From: Marthasterias glacialis
Lineage: Eukaryota > Echinodermata > Asteroidea > Forcipulatida > Asteriidae
DNA length: 64,000 bases
Reading direction: 5' to 3'
NCBI GenBank assembly: GCA_911728455.2
Contig: OU452230.1
Location: 5,268,412-5,332,411, forward strand
Positions 35,798-47,116 of the stretch are shown here, in pieces. A program made the position numbers and the translations under genes. The notes beneath the pieces are model-generated. The model made no database searches. It worked only from the letters and a program-made list of their open reading frames with translations, and was not told the DNA's origin. How positions within the stretch are numbered: the first letter of the stretch is position 1; every line of letters begins with the position of its first letter.

Positions 35798-36845
35798 CCT
35801 AGTTTGCCTGACAACTTTATCGATGAATTGCTCCCTGCAGCAGTGGTAACACATGTTTTCGATCATATTTAAAAAAAAAAAAAAAAAAAAAGTGTAAAAA
35901 TGAATATCAAATCAGGGTTTTTTTGTTTTGTTTTGTTTTTTGCAATATAAAAATTTGTTTTTATTCTGACTTGAAAACTGTTTTTCCTGGTTTTGTAAAG
36001 AAAGCATACAACTCCTGTAGTGGCTTTTAAAGACGGGAGGAGATAAGGTGCAATTATGGCAAATGAGAAAGGAAGAAATGAGGAGAGACAAAAAAAACCT
36101 CACAAATCAAACTATTCAAATAGTATCTGGGGAAAAACTAGATTATTCAAGAATTCATTCATTACAAAACATCAACAACCCAATTTTTTGCTGTCTGTAT
36201 CAATTTGTTTCCTTCTATAGCTGTTTCACATTGAGAATCTTCCTCCGCGATCTGGACGGAGCAGGTTTTGCAATAATTTTCAAGGCTGTACGTCCTTTGT
36301 TTTGTAATAGTATTCAAGAAAAAAATTACGCAAGGAACTGATTGAAACCGGGCTTATGTGTGTCGTCTGTATTCATGCCGCTGAAAGTCCTGTCTTGGTT
36401 TAAGGCAAATTGAAATGAGCTCGTGTTTTCAAGTAAAGCTATTCACGTCCAAGAAATTAGATTAAGAGCAGCATAAATGACTGAAAATATTCCACGGTTC
36501 TTCCGTAAAGCAGTCTTGGGAGACTCTTGCAAAATGCATGAAGCCTTGGCCGAGGAACAATTTGTGATTAATTAAAATTGTCTCTCGCGAGAAAAGGTTG
36601 CACAGAAGAGGTCTCACAAATACAGGGTTATTGATGTTGACCCACATTTTGGGTATACAAACACCTATATGTGTAAAATGTTCACTTGGAGTCGGGGCTC
36701 CAATCTTTTGTCTTGGTCCCCTTAAAAAACAAATCCCTTGACATTTATAAATGTTTCCAGGCAAGTTCCTGTTTTTTCTGGAGAAAAGAGGCAGTGAAAT
36801 TTCAGGCAAGATGTGTAAATGTAACATCCCTGGAATTTATTTTGG
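35798..36845. other. Intronic, no gene seen
   Basis: A poly-A run lies at about 35870-35891 and a TTTTG run at about 35919-35941. The open frames are unrecognised. Confidence 0.4.
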
Positions 36846-37050
36846 TTTTATCCTTATGTGTGATGAGCACTGTACACGCAGCGCTTTTAGAGTCCTGCTG
36901 TGAAAAAAAAATCCACAGGCTGGTCAGGTGGGATTCACAGCCCGTGACCCCTGCATCAGAGCAGATGTCTTAACCGCTAGACTGCTGAGCCAGTCTGGTA
37001 ACCAGAAGCCATGTCCCAATTTCATGGCTCTAGCTGCTCGCCATAAAGGA
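36846..37050 (-). mobile_element. SINE-like element, GTGTGATAAGCACTGTAT family, fullest copy, plus MITE end
   Basis: On the minus strand a tRNA-like head (GGCTCAGCAGTCTAGCGGTT, then AAGACATCTGCTCTGATGC) and a degraded B box (GGGCTGTGAATCCCACC) are followed by the tail ACAGCAGGACTC and GTGCTCATCACACATAAGG. A solo end CCCAATTTCATGGCTCTAGC of the other MITE family abuts at about 37015-37035. Confidence 0.6.
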
Positions 37051-37220
37051 AGATTCAGCACTTAAACGGACACGTTGTCCTCAGATTGGGCACTTTGGGG
37101 CCATAAAAAGCGTTTGTTTTGAGATGAATATGGTTAAAAAGATAGTTTAAAAGTAGAATACAATGACTCACATAAATATTCCTTCAATATGTGTGGTTTT
37201 TGTTTAATTTCGTGACAGAA

Positions 37221-37276
37221 TACGGTCCGCCATTTTGTAGAACCAAACTTTTGACTCCACAAAATGGCAGACCGTA
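37221..37276. repeat. Short hairpin TACGGTCCGCCATTTTGT
   Basis: TACGGTCCGCCATTTTGTAG and CTCCACAAAATGGCAGACCG (ending TA) are inverted repeats, 19 of 21 matching, enclosing a 14-base loop. This is probably the core of a small foldback element. Confidence 0.65.
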
Positions 37277-38892
37277 TGTTTCCATATGTAGAGTGTGGTT
37301 CCGCTGGTTGTACTTTTAAGTGGCAAAGTTATGGTTTTTTGAACCACTATTCACCACTGTATGTATTTAATTGCACGAACAACTCTTAAAATGGGTGAGG
37401 AGAAATTCCAAACAGCAACATTCGAAGTGATTTGAAGGCAATTTATTCCCTTAATGTAAGTATATTTCATGGAATTTTGACTTGAGCACCATATTTTTTG
37501 AAAGCCTCGTTATCTTACACAGCTGGCGTAGAAATTTGGCGGTTTTTACAAGAACTTACGCCCAGTTTCAATCCTGTAACTGGCCGTGGGTACTGCATCT
37601 ATTAAATATCCCTAGATTAGTTCAGCATATTTTATTGGACTGTTTTACAAGTTTGTGTGGCGCTAATTTTGGCTGAACTACAAGCCGGCAGGTCTTGGAG
37701 AGATGAATAGTGGTTGCCACTAGTCTATGGGACAAGCACCTGCAAATAAGCTATTTGTGAGTTCAATTTAGGTAGTGCCTGATACAATGCCTTGCGTGGG
37801 TTCTAAGTTTATGTTCAAATTTTGTTCTGAGCAAGCTGCTATTTTATATATAGCAACATAAGATGTCAACAAAAAACCATAGCAATGTGTATATTATGTG
37901 CACATGGATAGTACTGGGCTTGGTCCATGAGGGCGTTGCCTTTTAAAAGCTTACCCAAAATAACAAGATACTGGAAAATGTCCTTTAATTCTGAAGAATT
38001 CAAAGTCGAGCGTTGACTTGCGACCGAGGAAGTCAATACCAGACATTATTCATATTTAAGATGTAAATGGCTTATATAGGACTATGAATAATTCACTCGT
38101 TTTCTGTACTTCAGCTAATTTTGAAAATCCCCCTCAATCCTAGCGCATAATGCTGACATTCAAATGTTTTAAAAAAAGAATAATCCCCTCCCCCCCCCCC
38201 CCACTTCTTTCTTTTCTTATCTAGTTTCTTGTTTATGCTTTAAGCTCTTCTCGGGGGATGAATGACTGAGTATAAGTTGGAAATAACTTTCAAGATGTTC
38301 ATAATCTGAGTGTAACCCAAAGGGTGGTATATGCTCGGGAGCAAATTCTTTTCTCACAACTGCGACAGTCACAGAAAAATAAGAATTTCATTCCATCGCC
38401 CTATCCAAATTTCTGTGAATAATTCAAATCCAGAGAGCACTCTGGAGCTTTGAGAAGAACGTGACAACTTAATGCTCCAAGACGGAGCCGAATGTTTTCC
38501 TTAGTGATAATCTTTTAATCCAGCATGATTGCTGGGGTTTATCTTGCCAAATCCTACATGAAGCGAGCTCCCAGTGGTATCGAGATTTCCCAAATCACAG
38601 CACGACTCGAGACAGTTTCATTTTGAACCGTGGAAAGTAAAGTTGTAGTGAACCACCAGAGCACTTTTCTGCATCGGTTAAAGAGGTGCAACTTCCCTCG
38701 GAGAAAGAATAAGTTTCTTTAAGATAAAATGAAAAGTGTATACGAAAATAAAAACAATTTCTTTTCTCATCTAAATTTGCAAATAGTTTTCAGGTGACAA
38801 TCATGCAATAATATTTGACATGTAAAGGGTAGGCCTACCACGTTGCATCCTTCACGTTTAGCAATTTTTCCAATGATTGTAACTATTTTTGT
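37277..38892. other. Intronic, no gene seen
   Basis: A fragment at 37573-37610 (CCTGTAACTGGCCGTGGGTA) matches 8918 and 31918. A C run lies at 38187-38203. Nothing else is seen. Confidence 0.4.
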
Positions 38893-39191
38893 AAGTACCT
38901 GAAACCACCTTAAATTGTTTCAACATGCGAACGGACATGAAGGTTTATGCTGAACATGTTTTTTATTTGATTCAGTTGATGTTTTGGTGTATGTATTTTT
39001 TAGATCACCCTCAAATTTCCCCTTAAAAAAATGGACGGAAAAGTTGCCTTCCTTTTCCGTCCATGTTTTTTTAATGAAATTTAAGAGCAATTCAAAAATT
39101 TAATCATTCTGATCAACCCCATCCCAAATTATTTTCAGTATAAATCTGAATGTCCATTCACATGTTGAAACACTTATGGTTTCAGGTACTT
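38893..39191. mobile_element. Foldback element of about 299 bp
   Basis: AAGTACCTGAAACCACC at the left pairs with GGTTTCAGGTACTT at the right. Pairing continues inward (TTTCAACATGCGAACGGACA with TGTCCATTCACATGTTGAAA) and again at the centre (ATGGACGGAAAAG with CTTTTCCGTCCAT, 8-base loop). The arms are about 145 bp with an unpaired zone in between. Non-coding. Confidence 0.75.
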
Positions 39192-40557
39192 AATTTATTT
39201 TACAACCATTTGAAAAACTGCCAACATGACGGTAGAAATGTGGTCCCCTTATTGTGTTTCTCGTCATTTCCTTAAATACAGGCCTCCGTGTGTTTGCTGA
39301 AACCTTTAGGAATTTCCCCGCCAAAAAGGTCTCAAGTCTCCTATAAGATACTCTGATAATCTCATTGGTACGCAAGTGTTCCAAATTTGTGAATGAAGAT
39401 GTTGATTCAGAAACTCCTTCGCGAAACAATTTTTTTCTTGTTTAAACACTAAAGCATGGAATACACATCTTAATGAACAATAAACCATTCCTTCAAAATA
39501 CATGACGTATAAAACAAAAGACCGCATCTGTGTTGGTGTCATAAAGTGACTTCAAAGTGCAATTTGTCCTTCTTGTTTATGTGTGTGTGTGTATGTTTCT
39601 CTGCCAACCCTTCTTCCTATCACAATTCATTCTTATGTCATTATCATTTCCGACCTACATGATCATGACCTTGTTTCACGATCGATGGTTCAAACGGGGA
39701 AGTATGAGCCCGACCGCCCGATCAAAATACAAAGATCAGTCTGCCGTCCCAAATCGTCAGACAAACACACATATATACACACACACACACAAAAACACTA
39801 ATTAATTGTTGATGCCCATATAGATTGAGATTAGAGGCAGACACGTCAAGGTCCTGAACTCAGCTTCGTACTTGTATAGTTTGGTCTGTACCCGACATGA
39901 TATAGTTTTGATTTGAAATGATTACCGTACCAGTGATTTAACATTATAAGTGATGGGGTTTACGTTGGTATCTCCACGGTGATGATTTCTTGGTGTTACA
40001 AGGGTAAAAGAGCGGTGTTGTCGTCAAAGGGTTTCTTCATTGAAAGGAGACGGTCCCATTCAAGGTTAAAATATGTTTCAGGTTTGGGTAGTTTAGATGA
40101 CATAATTAATCAGTATTTTTCTGAACAATTAGTGTCAAACAGCAGCTTCAATCTCTGAGCTGTGAGTTTTTGTTTTTTCCCCACCAAAGTCCAACTTGGC
40201 TGTTTTTAAAGCTTCAAATTGGTCTGTCATTTTACATCCCTGGGTCAATAACACATTTAAAAAAAAAAAAAAAAAAAAAAAACTCCTGACACAGCAGGAG
40301 CCGTAGCTTTTCTATTGCCCCTAGATATGTATTCCTACTCCTGACATTAAGTGAACCACCGTGCTACAAACTAATGATATGACCGTGATAAGTCTGGCTT
40401 GGGCAGCCACTGGGTTTTAAACTGCATGTATGTGTGTGCCAGAAACTGACCAAAGTGTGTCACAAACCTGACCTGACCTGACCATTAAAAATCACTGATT
40501 TAACACCAAATTTCATTTCATACATAATAATGTAAACATTGATTTAAAAGCCCCGGC
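39192..40557. other. Intronic, no gene seen
   Basis: A CA-rich microsatellite lies at about 39765-39795, a poly-A at 40257-40282 and CTGACCTGACCTGACC at about 40469-40482. Confidence 0.4.
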
Positions 40558-40912
40558 TCAACATTGGTAAGAGGAAAAACGTAAACGTTTACAGATTTAC
40601 ATATACCTTAAAGGGTGTAAAGATAATGATGGTAGAAAACTTTCCTTGGAATGTTTCTGCCTGAAGTGTTATCGTTTTTAAATGATAAATGAAATAAATA
40701 TCCAAAATTAGTTTTTGTCTCCGTGAGACGAAAACTCTGCCTATGGAATGCGTACAAAAATGCTGAATTTATTTTTACCGTTTTCTTGCAAACGAGACAA
40801 CGAAATGAACTGACATTTTTTTTTTCAGGTTGGTTTTATTATAAATATCTTGATTTGTGTAAAGAATGGAAGCATTTACACAGTCAGTTTACCAATGTTG
40901 ACCTGGGGCTTT
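40558..40912 (-). mobile_element. MITE, GCCCCAGCTCAACATTGG family, copy 4 (inverted)
   Basis: AAAGCCCCGGCTCAACATTG at the left and CAATGTTGACCTGGGGCTTT at the right. The interior is the complement of the copy at 17258 and keeps the GTCTCCGTGAGACGAAAAC palindrome. The left flank is TTTA, the right is AAGT. Confidence 0.85.
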
Positions 40913-41024
40913 AAGTAAGGATAGTACCGATCAGCAAATCAAGAGGCGTAGCTTGTATGGCACTGTGTGACTGACGCCACTAGTAAACAGCTTGAACATG
41001 AAATAAAAGTCCAGAAGGTACCCC

Positions 41025-41398
41025 GTCTTCTCCTTAAGGACAACCTTGACACTTGTGTCCTTGAGCAAGCCACTTAATTGCAATTGCTTCTCTGCGCCCA
41101 GGAGTATGCATTGGTACCTGTGAGGGTAGAGTTGAGATCGCACGGATCCCAGGCCGCTGCGTGAAATCTGATCTAGTTGACCAGATGACCAGGGGTAATA
41201 TTGTAAAGTGCTTTGAGACCTTGTGTGTGAAGTGCTGCAGGCATGTAATGTCTTAGGATTTTATCTGATCGTAACATTTTTTTTATTATTTTACTTTGAC
41301 CTTTCCTGTTCAATGAAAGTGTAGTGACCAACAAAGAAAAGATATGTAACAGATAACTATGAAGTTCAATTGTTTTCGATTGGGTTTTTGGTTTGGGG
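41025..41398 (-). repeat. Fragment of the GGACACAAGTGTCA repeat and AT-rich spacer
   Basis: TGACACTTGTGTCCTTGAGC with AAGCCACTTAATTGCAATTG (about 41047-41085) is the complement of the fragments at 8786 and 31400. GGGTAATATTGTAAAGTGCT and TTTGAGACC follow, a common SINE or repeat tail form. No gene. Confidence 0.4.
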
Positions 41399-41888
41399 TT
41401 TGTTTGTTTGTTTGTTTGTTGGGTTGTTTGTTTGTTTGTTTGTTTGTTGTTTGTTTGTTTGTTTGTTTGTTTGTTTGTTGGGTTGTTTGTTGGGTTGTTT
41501 GTTTGTTTGTTTGTTTGTTTGTTTGTTTGTTTGTTTGTTTGTTTGTTTGTTTGTTTGTTTGTTTGTTTGTTTGTTTGTTTGTTTGTTTGTTTGTTTGTTT
41601 GTTTGTTTGTTTGTTTGTTTGTTTGTTTGTTTGTTTGTTTGTTTGTTTGTTTGTTTATTGGGTTGTTGGGTTGTTTGTTTTTTGGGGGGTTGGTTGGTTG
41701 GTTTGTTTGTTGGTTGGGTTGTTAGGTTGTTTGGTTGTTTGTCTGTCTTGTTGGTTGGTTGTTGGGTTGTTGGGTTGGTTGTTTGTTTGTTTGTTTGTTT
41801 GTTTGTGTTTGTTTTTTTGTTTGTTTGTTTGCTTGTTTGTTGTTGTTGTTTTTTTTGTTTGTTTTTTTTTTTTTTGGGGGGGGGGGGT
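41399..41888. repeat. (GTTT)n microsatellite, about 440-490 bp
   Basis: A tetranucleotide array has an uninterrupted block of about 40 units (about 41496-41656). Flanking parts carry GTTGGGTT variants, and a G run closes it (41876-41887). All frames are open and encode CLFV repeats, which are artefacts. Confidence 0.95.
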
Positions 41889-41991
41889 TAGGGGGGTATG
41901 GAGACCTGATGAAATTAAATCTATATCTTGACCAAGGGGGAACCACACTCAGTACTCAACCATACCTTGCATAATATGTTCAGGAAACAAG

Positions 41992-42186
41992 CTCCTTTCA
42001 CACTGGACAAAATTTCCAGGAAACTCTCAGGAAAATGTTGTTAACTTTTCACACTGGAATTTGCTTAACCTGGCAAACTCCCGGGAAATGGTTATCCCCT
42101 CTGTGTGAGTATGACTGAGATAACCCCGGGATTAGCATACTGAGTGTTTTTTTTCCTCAGGAAAATTGCATCAAGTGTGAAACGAT
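41992..42186. mobile_element. Possible TIR element, TTTCACACTGGAC ends
   Basis: CTCCTTTCACACTGGACAAA with ATTTCC at the left is mirrored by GGAAAATTGCATCAAGTGTG and AAAC at the right. A second TTTTCACACTGGAATTTGC lies inside (about 42046). The pairing is imperfect. Confidence 0.45.
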
Positions 42187-42469
42187 TATGAGGTGGCATT
42201 GAGATTACAATCCTGGGGTTTGATTTCCTTAGAAGTAACCCTGTAGTTTGAAAAGAGCTTTTAGTTCCTTTATCAAAAAATGTACATGTAACAAATCAAT
42301 TCACTGAGTTCCCACATTTCTTCAGGCGCTGTTTACTGCTTGTAAACCAAAGAGAAATAACAAGTCACCTTGTGGAATTGATACTGTAGAGAGTAAAAAA
42401 ATGTGAATTTTTATTTTACACTTAAAGGGAAGGTAAGCATGTGTGCGTAGCATGAAAACAGTTTCTACA

Positions 42470-42650
42470 ACGAATTGTAAACTCTGCGTGGTGGGGATAC
42501 AATCTAGTGGGGTTTGCGGTAACACTGTGGGAAAAATCTCTCTTGAGTTGTGGTAGTTCTGAGAAGAACTGTTTGTGTAACAACTCAGTTGATACACCAT
42601 AACCCTAGATATTTTTTTGCCATTATGTTACTGCAAACTTTCACTATAGA
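42470..42650 (-). repeat. Diverged dispersed copy of the 68-bp minisatellite unit
   Basis: The complement of 42475-42535 reads AGTGTTACCGCAAACCCCAC, TAGATTGTATCCCCACCACG and CAGAGTTTACAATTCG, which lines up with the minisatellite unit at 33175-34508. A second short piece in + orientation (ATGTTACTGCAAACTTTCAC) lies at about 42625. Confidence 0.65.
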
Positions 42651-42913
42651 TTTTTATTATTATTATTATTATTATAACTGACTGAGTAAGCTTGTCTTCT
42701 TTTGTGTTTTATTGTTCTTTTCCCCCTTCGCAAGACCTTGCAAAAAAATGAGAACAGTCATGTCAGATTCGAGCACAGTTTTGTTAAGGAATTTAGTACA
42801 GGTTTTTTTCTTTAGGATAATTAGCCTACATGTGCAAGTCAGCTTTTTAAACTAAAAATTGACAATTTCTGTTTGCAAGCAGCGCTTAAAACTTAAACCT
42901 TGTCTTTAAAAAG

Positions 42914-42952
<39 letters not shown>

Positions 42953-43612
42953 GAGAGAGAGTAAGGTTTCGACCTTTTTAGATTATTCCCCAAACAGGCT
43001 GACAGTGTCAACAATATTACCTTTTATTTATAGACTCAACAAATTCCAGAGAGTGTTGATCCTCCTCATCAACTCAGGTTTATAACAACAGTAGTTTCAA
43101 AAATCAAGTGTGATCATTTGATTTGTTTGTAGTTGAAAAGGCCAATACCATTATTATTATTATTTTTGTAATCTTTAAGTCAACATTTCATATCATTAGT
43201 CCAGATCCACTTCTATGCTGAAGCCTTGTTTTACAGTGCTAGCGTGTGCATTTTTTTTATTCAACAGTTCACACACACACGCACACACACACACAAGCAA
43301 AGTAGAATCTTTGACTCCAAGTGAAAATGTCAAAGTCTGACATTTCAGTTGATAAAGAAGACCCATGAATATGATTCTGGTCGGACCTGGGACTCCCGGT
43401 AGCCCAAACACATGTATGAAATATGTAGTTTCACCTTCTCCATTCATGGCATCATTAAATAGAAATGTAGAGGAGAACAGTGTATGGCACACGTATTGGC
43501 TGCGCCCCCTTTATTTGGACAATAGACGGCACAGGGTTTCATATCATAAAATGCTGCAGGTGAATGACACGTGGCTCAACAGCCAACTGTTCTAAATTCT
43601 GAAGGCCTGGCT
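42651..43612. repeat. Intronic spacer with ATT, GA and CA microsatellites
   Basis: (TTA)n lies at about 42653-42675, (GA)n at 42918-42961, (TTA)n at about 43150-43165 and (CA)n at 43271-43295. No gene; the frames at 43196-43595 are unrecognised. Confidence 0.6.
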
Positions 43613-43755
43613 TAAAGGTGCTATCTGGTCGGGCTCTTCAACTGAACAGTTTGTTGTGTTGAATTCTCACGTTATAGGCTATAGAGGGTCAAAGGTTAAA
43701 GAACAGCAATGCAACAGATTGTTCAGGAAAACTATACGACCAGACTAAAGTGTTA
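43613..43755. mobile_element. Possible MITE, GGTGCTATCTGGTCG ends
   Basis: CTGGTCGGGCTCTTCAACTG with AACAGTTTGTTG at the left pairs imperfectly with CAACAGATTGTTCAG and CGACCAGACTAAAG at the right. It is about 140 bp long and non-coding. Confidence 0.45.
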
Positions 43756-44144
43756 TTTTCTCCTCAAATGCTTAAAAAATTTGTTTGTCTTTTTTTTTTA
43801 AGTTAAACTCATTCAACCATGTAATGACCAATTTAAACCTTCGTGCATGGAGTGATGTGCCATCGGTTGAAACCACTACCACGCTCTATGTCTTTTCTCT
43901 AATCTTATGTACTGTTCTTTGGTTTTGGTAATGATCACGTTGCGAGTTTCTACCCCCCCCCCCCCCCCCCCCCACACACACAAACCCCACTTAGATCTCA
44001 CCTTGAGTGACATCTTTTAAGGACAACTATCAATAGAATTGTTTTTTGTTTTTTCGAACATGGATCATTGAAACACAATGAATTGAAATTTGGATTTAAA
44101 TATATTCGTTGTCAAGATTACTTAGTTATTTGTATGTCTTGCAG
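43756..44144. other. Intron end before terminal exon
   Basis: A C run of about 20 bases lies at 43952-43972. The splice acceptor at 44143-44144 has a T-rich upstream stretch. Confidence 0.5.
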
Positions 44145-44188
44145 CTGAACTGGAAGATTCAGACGATGAAGAGGATGGTTCAGAATGA
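44145..44188 (+). CDS. Terminal coding exon, acidic C-terminal tail and stop
   Basis: The exon follows a TTGCAG acceptor with a T-rich tract upstream. The single base left over from the exon ending at 20763 (phase 1) plus CT makes an alanine codon. The frame then reads ELEDSDDEEDGSE and stops at TGA (44186-44188). The joined C-terminus therefore runs ...DLKQIQ-AELEDSDDEEDGSE, a coiled-coil helix followed by a short acidic tail with Ser-Asp/Glu sites that could be casein kinase 2 targets. Acidic tails like this are common in nuclear and chromatin-linked or chaperone-like small proteins, but the family is not identifiable here. The exact phase match and good splice sites support the model; a transcript would settle it. 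Confidence 0.72.
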
Positions 44189-47116
44189 CCTAAGAAACTC
44201 CAATCTCAGTCAATAAGAATACCAATCCCACCCATCTCAGTAACACCGTCAGTCTGCCAATCACCTGGTGATAACAAGAGTCAACAGTTAAAGAGCCAAT
44301 ACCCAGTCTGATAGAAAAGTCATCTCTGACTGCTGAAGCCCTCCCATTTGGGATCTGCCAATCACAAGATCCCCTGTTGGCCAATCAGCTGCAGCGGAGG
44401 TACAACAGCTGGGGGTTAAACACCTGGGGGTGGAGAGTAACATCATCTCCCACTTCTTAGCTCTCCACCCACACTGGGCTACAACCAGTCACCAGATCCT
44501 GTGGCAGCCAATCACATGTAGGTTAAAAATTGTGAGCCAAATTTGCATAAGTTGAACTGTATTTTGCATCTGTAGCAACATCTATGGATAGATCAACTTT
44601 CTCTTGTTCTGTTGAACAACGGTATCCAGTAATGTACTATTCAAAGAGGAGATAGGTACTCAGCCCAACTGGAACTCTTCATCACACTGCAGACATCTTT
44701 GTATGGTTCCCAGAAGGAATTTACTTTAAGGAGCCATGATGTTTCCCCAATTTATTGTTGTCAAAGGCCAATGTTTGAGAATTCAGAAGGGGAGGGGCCT
44801 GCTGTAGGCCTTCTTGCCGCGTTCATGTTTTTATCATGCTTCGGCAGTGTGAAGGTGCAGAAATAATGTCCTGGACTTTCATTCAGGGTCACTATCCGTA
44901 AAGAAAATAGAACTTCTTTTAGGAAATAAGAACAATTGCGGCATGAGAAGTACGAAAATAAAGCAGACACGATAGACCAGTCTGCTGCCAATTACATCTG
45001 AACTGGAAATGAAAACAGCTTGGATCCTTTTTGATATTTCAGTGCTTGGCTCATAGTTGGCCCCAGGGATTCCAACACGGATGGCCCTGGCAGGAGTGAA
45101 GATGTGCTGCATGCATTTTGTCACCACTGGCATGCACAGTGTACATAAATACATGCAGATTGGTCCGAAAGCAGGTTCGGACATAAATTTAAATATTCAT
45201 ATCTCTTGGATTGCGCGGACACTGATTTGTGCTGAAGGGAATGATGGAGCGGAGGCCAACCTCGCCATCCATCCTAAATTAACACTGCAGCATCTGGAGG
45301 GAGGATTTCAAAGTCGTTTGTTATCACAAAGGCAACCCCTTTCACTGCACACCCAGAGATTCTTCTGGTAGGCCTACTTATTGAACAAATCCCTTTGCCC
45401 GGCTGAGGGGCAAGAACAGCAAACAACTGAGATGAGAAGAAAAAAATCCTAAAATGTAAACATGTTCTTATTATATGGTGTATTTTATGTAAGGCTTACT
45501 GTAAATAGTTTTTTTTTATTGTTGCGAAGAAGTTGTGTCAATTTCTAGTCGTGTTGTGAAGCCAAATTAGATACCAGCGAACTGGGGGAAACTTGTGGAA
45601 TATGAAACCATAAAAGCCAGTCACTCTTCTGAAGCATTTGCTTTGAATGTAAAAACAAACTGTGAAGCAATTTTAACATGTTTGTGTGTGTGTTCGAAAC
45701 ACATCCGTTCAGCATCAAGCTGAACATGGTGTCACTGTAACTCTTCGGCAGGGCGCTTCACCTCTTTGATTGCATACTTCTTCTTTTTAGATGGTTTATC
45801 ACAACCAACCAAACGGAGATTCGGCATTCTTCTAACTGTTTAGTGGTTGGATTGTGAATCGCTATAACGGCAGTGCGACAGACCATGATATTTTCCTGCT
45901 AAATTCTGTCCGTAACACATGTATTATTGGAAAACTTGTTGTCTGCGCTCCCAACCATGTCCCGACCTCACCACCCCCCACACCCCCCCCCCCCCCCCCA
46001 ACAGCCAACAACATTTTCACACCACTTCTCATTACTTTCACATGGGAGTTTTGTTTCCCCCGTTTTGAAAAGGATATTCAGTGTTTTTTTGTTTAAACGA
46101 ATGAGAAACAAAAAATTCATACTCGTGAAAACATTATTTGTGGATTTTCTCATGGCGGAGGAGAAATGTCATTAGTTGGGTTTCAGGTACAGCCGAACTA
46201 AGTATAAGAACGGATCAAATCTTGGAATTTACACTGGCAATATAAAGTGACACTCTATATCTTTAATTCATAGACTCTCCTCCATTTCTTGTGTTGTTTC
46301 AGTTATGCAAACACTTTAGACCTAACCCTAGACATTACAAGTCCACAGCCGACCTGGGTGCATTTTTCATTAGATGTTACCCCCGGATGTTCACCGTGCG
46401 TTGTAGCTACTGCTGCAAGCCCCTGCTTGCTCACTGTCTGCAGACACAGTTACCCCTAGGCTTCTATGCCAATGTTATGCACTACACAGGCCGCTGTATT
46501 CTCTCCTGGAAGAAAAGCCCCAATTCAATTTGCCAGTGTTCCAGCGATGGGGAATGGGTTCAACGTTGCATGTTGTCCATTCATTCATAACAAATGGTTG
46601 CGTTCGCTACTTATTTCAGACGGACTCTCCATCACCTCAGAGTGTGATATTTTGTCCAACTCAAAACTCATTTGAACACCGGTTTTGAAGTCTTGCCGCA
46701 AGGCTGGCTTGTTTTCACAAATATAAGAACGCGTTCATCCTTGTGTCATCTTTTTTTTTCTTTAATCCTTATAAAGAATAATTTCATTATTAACGACATA
46801 TCCCCTTTCGGATCCTTTTCAAATTTTAGGGAAGGAATCAATTGCCTTTGGAAAGTCTTTTCTGAAACAGCACTGCAAAAAAATTGGGGAACGCGTAATT
46901 TCACATTTCTTGGGAAGTCCAGAAATCAGAATCATTTTATCGAACAGAGTTTGAAATGTATCATACCAAACACCGACAATTGCGTGTCGTTATGGGGCTG
47001 TGTAAATATGCTATACATATTTTCACTTTCCAAAGAAAGAATAACAGTGGATGATTTTCATCAACCACATTCTTGCTAAATAAATACCAGACAGTACAGA
47101 TTTTCGTGTGTGTGTC
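44189..47116 (+). other. Probable 3' UTR and downstream flank of the gene
   Basis: Sequence after the stop has somewhat higher GC than the intron and few recognisable dispersed repeats, as expected for a UTR. Five CCAAT motifs lie at 44257-44525. Possible polyadenylation signals are AATAAA at 44957 and, with better context, at 47089. Poly-C runs lie at about 45984-45999. Open frames at 46291-46590 and 46672-47079 have no splice support or recognisable domain and are not called as genes. The true 3' end is uncertain. Confidence 0.4.
47089..47116 (+). other. Candidate polyadenylation signal with GT-rich element
   Basis: AATAAA lies at 47089-47094, followed about 10 bases later by TTTTCGTGTGTGTGTC (47101-47116). 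This is the usual arrangement of a hexamer and a downstream GU-rich element. It could end the transcript of the gene whose stop is at 44188. AATAAA is common by chance in AT-rich DNA, so this is only a candidate. Confidence 0.35.

Larger units (their letters stand above)
20764..44144 (+). other. Large intron (23,381 bp, phase 1) packed with repeats
   Basis: The intron begins GTATGC and ends TGTCTTGCAG. It holds two foldback or TIR elements of about 0.7-0.8 kb, at least seven MITE copies, the 68-bp minisatellite, a long GTTT array and several SINE-like fragments, each listed separately. No internal exon could be supported. An alternative exon cannot be excluded. Confidence 0.65.

Noticed and set aside
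41359..41974. Open frames of up to 190 codons encoding repeated CLFV
   Set aside because: They are translations of the GTTT microsatellite; all frames are open because the repeat lacks stop codons.
46672..47079. Open frame of 135 codons as a downstream gene
   Set aside because: It lies in the likely 3' UTR, lacks domain signals, and ends just before the candidate polyadenylation signal.
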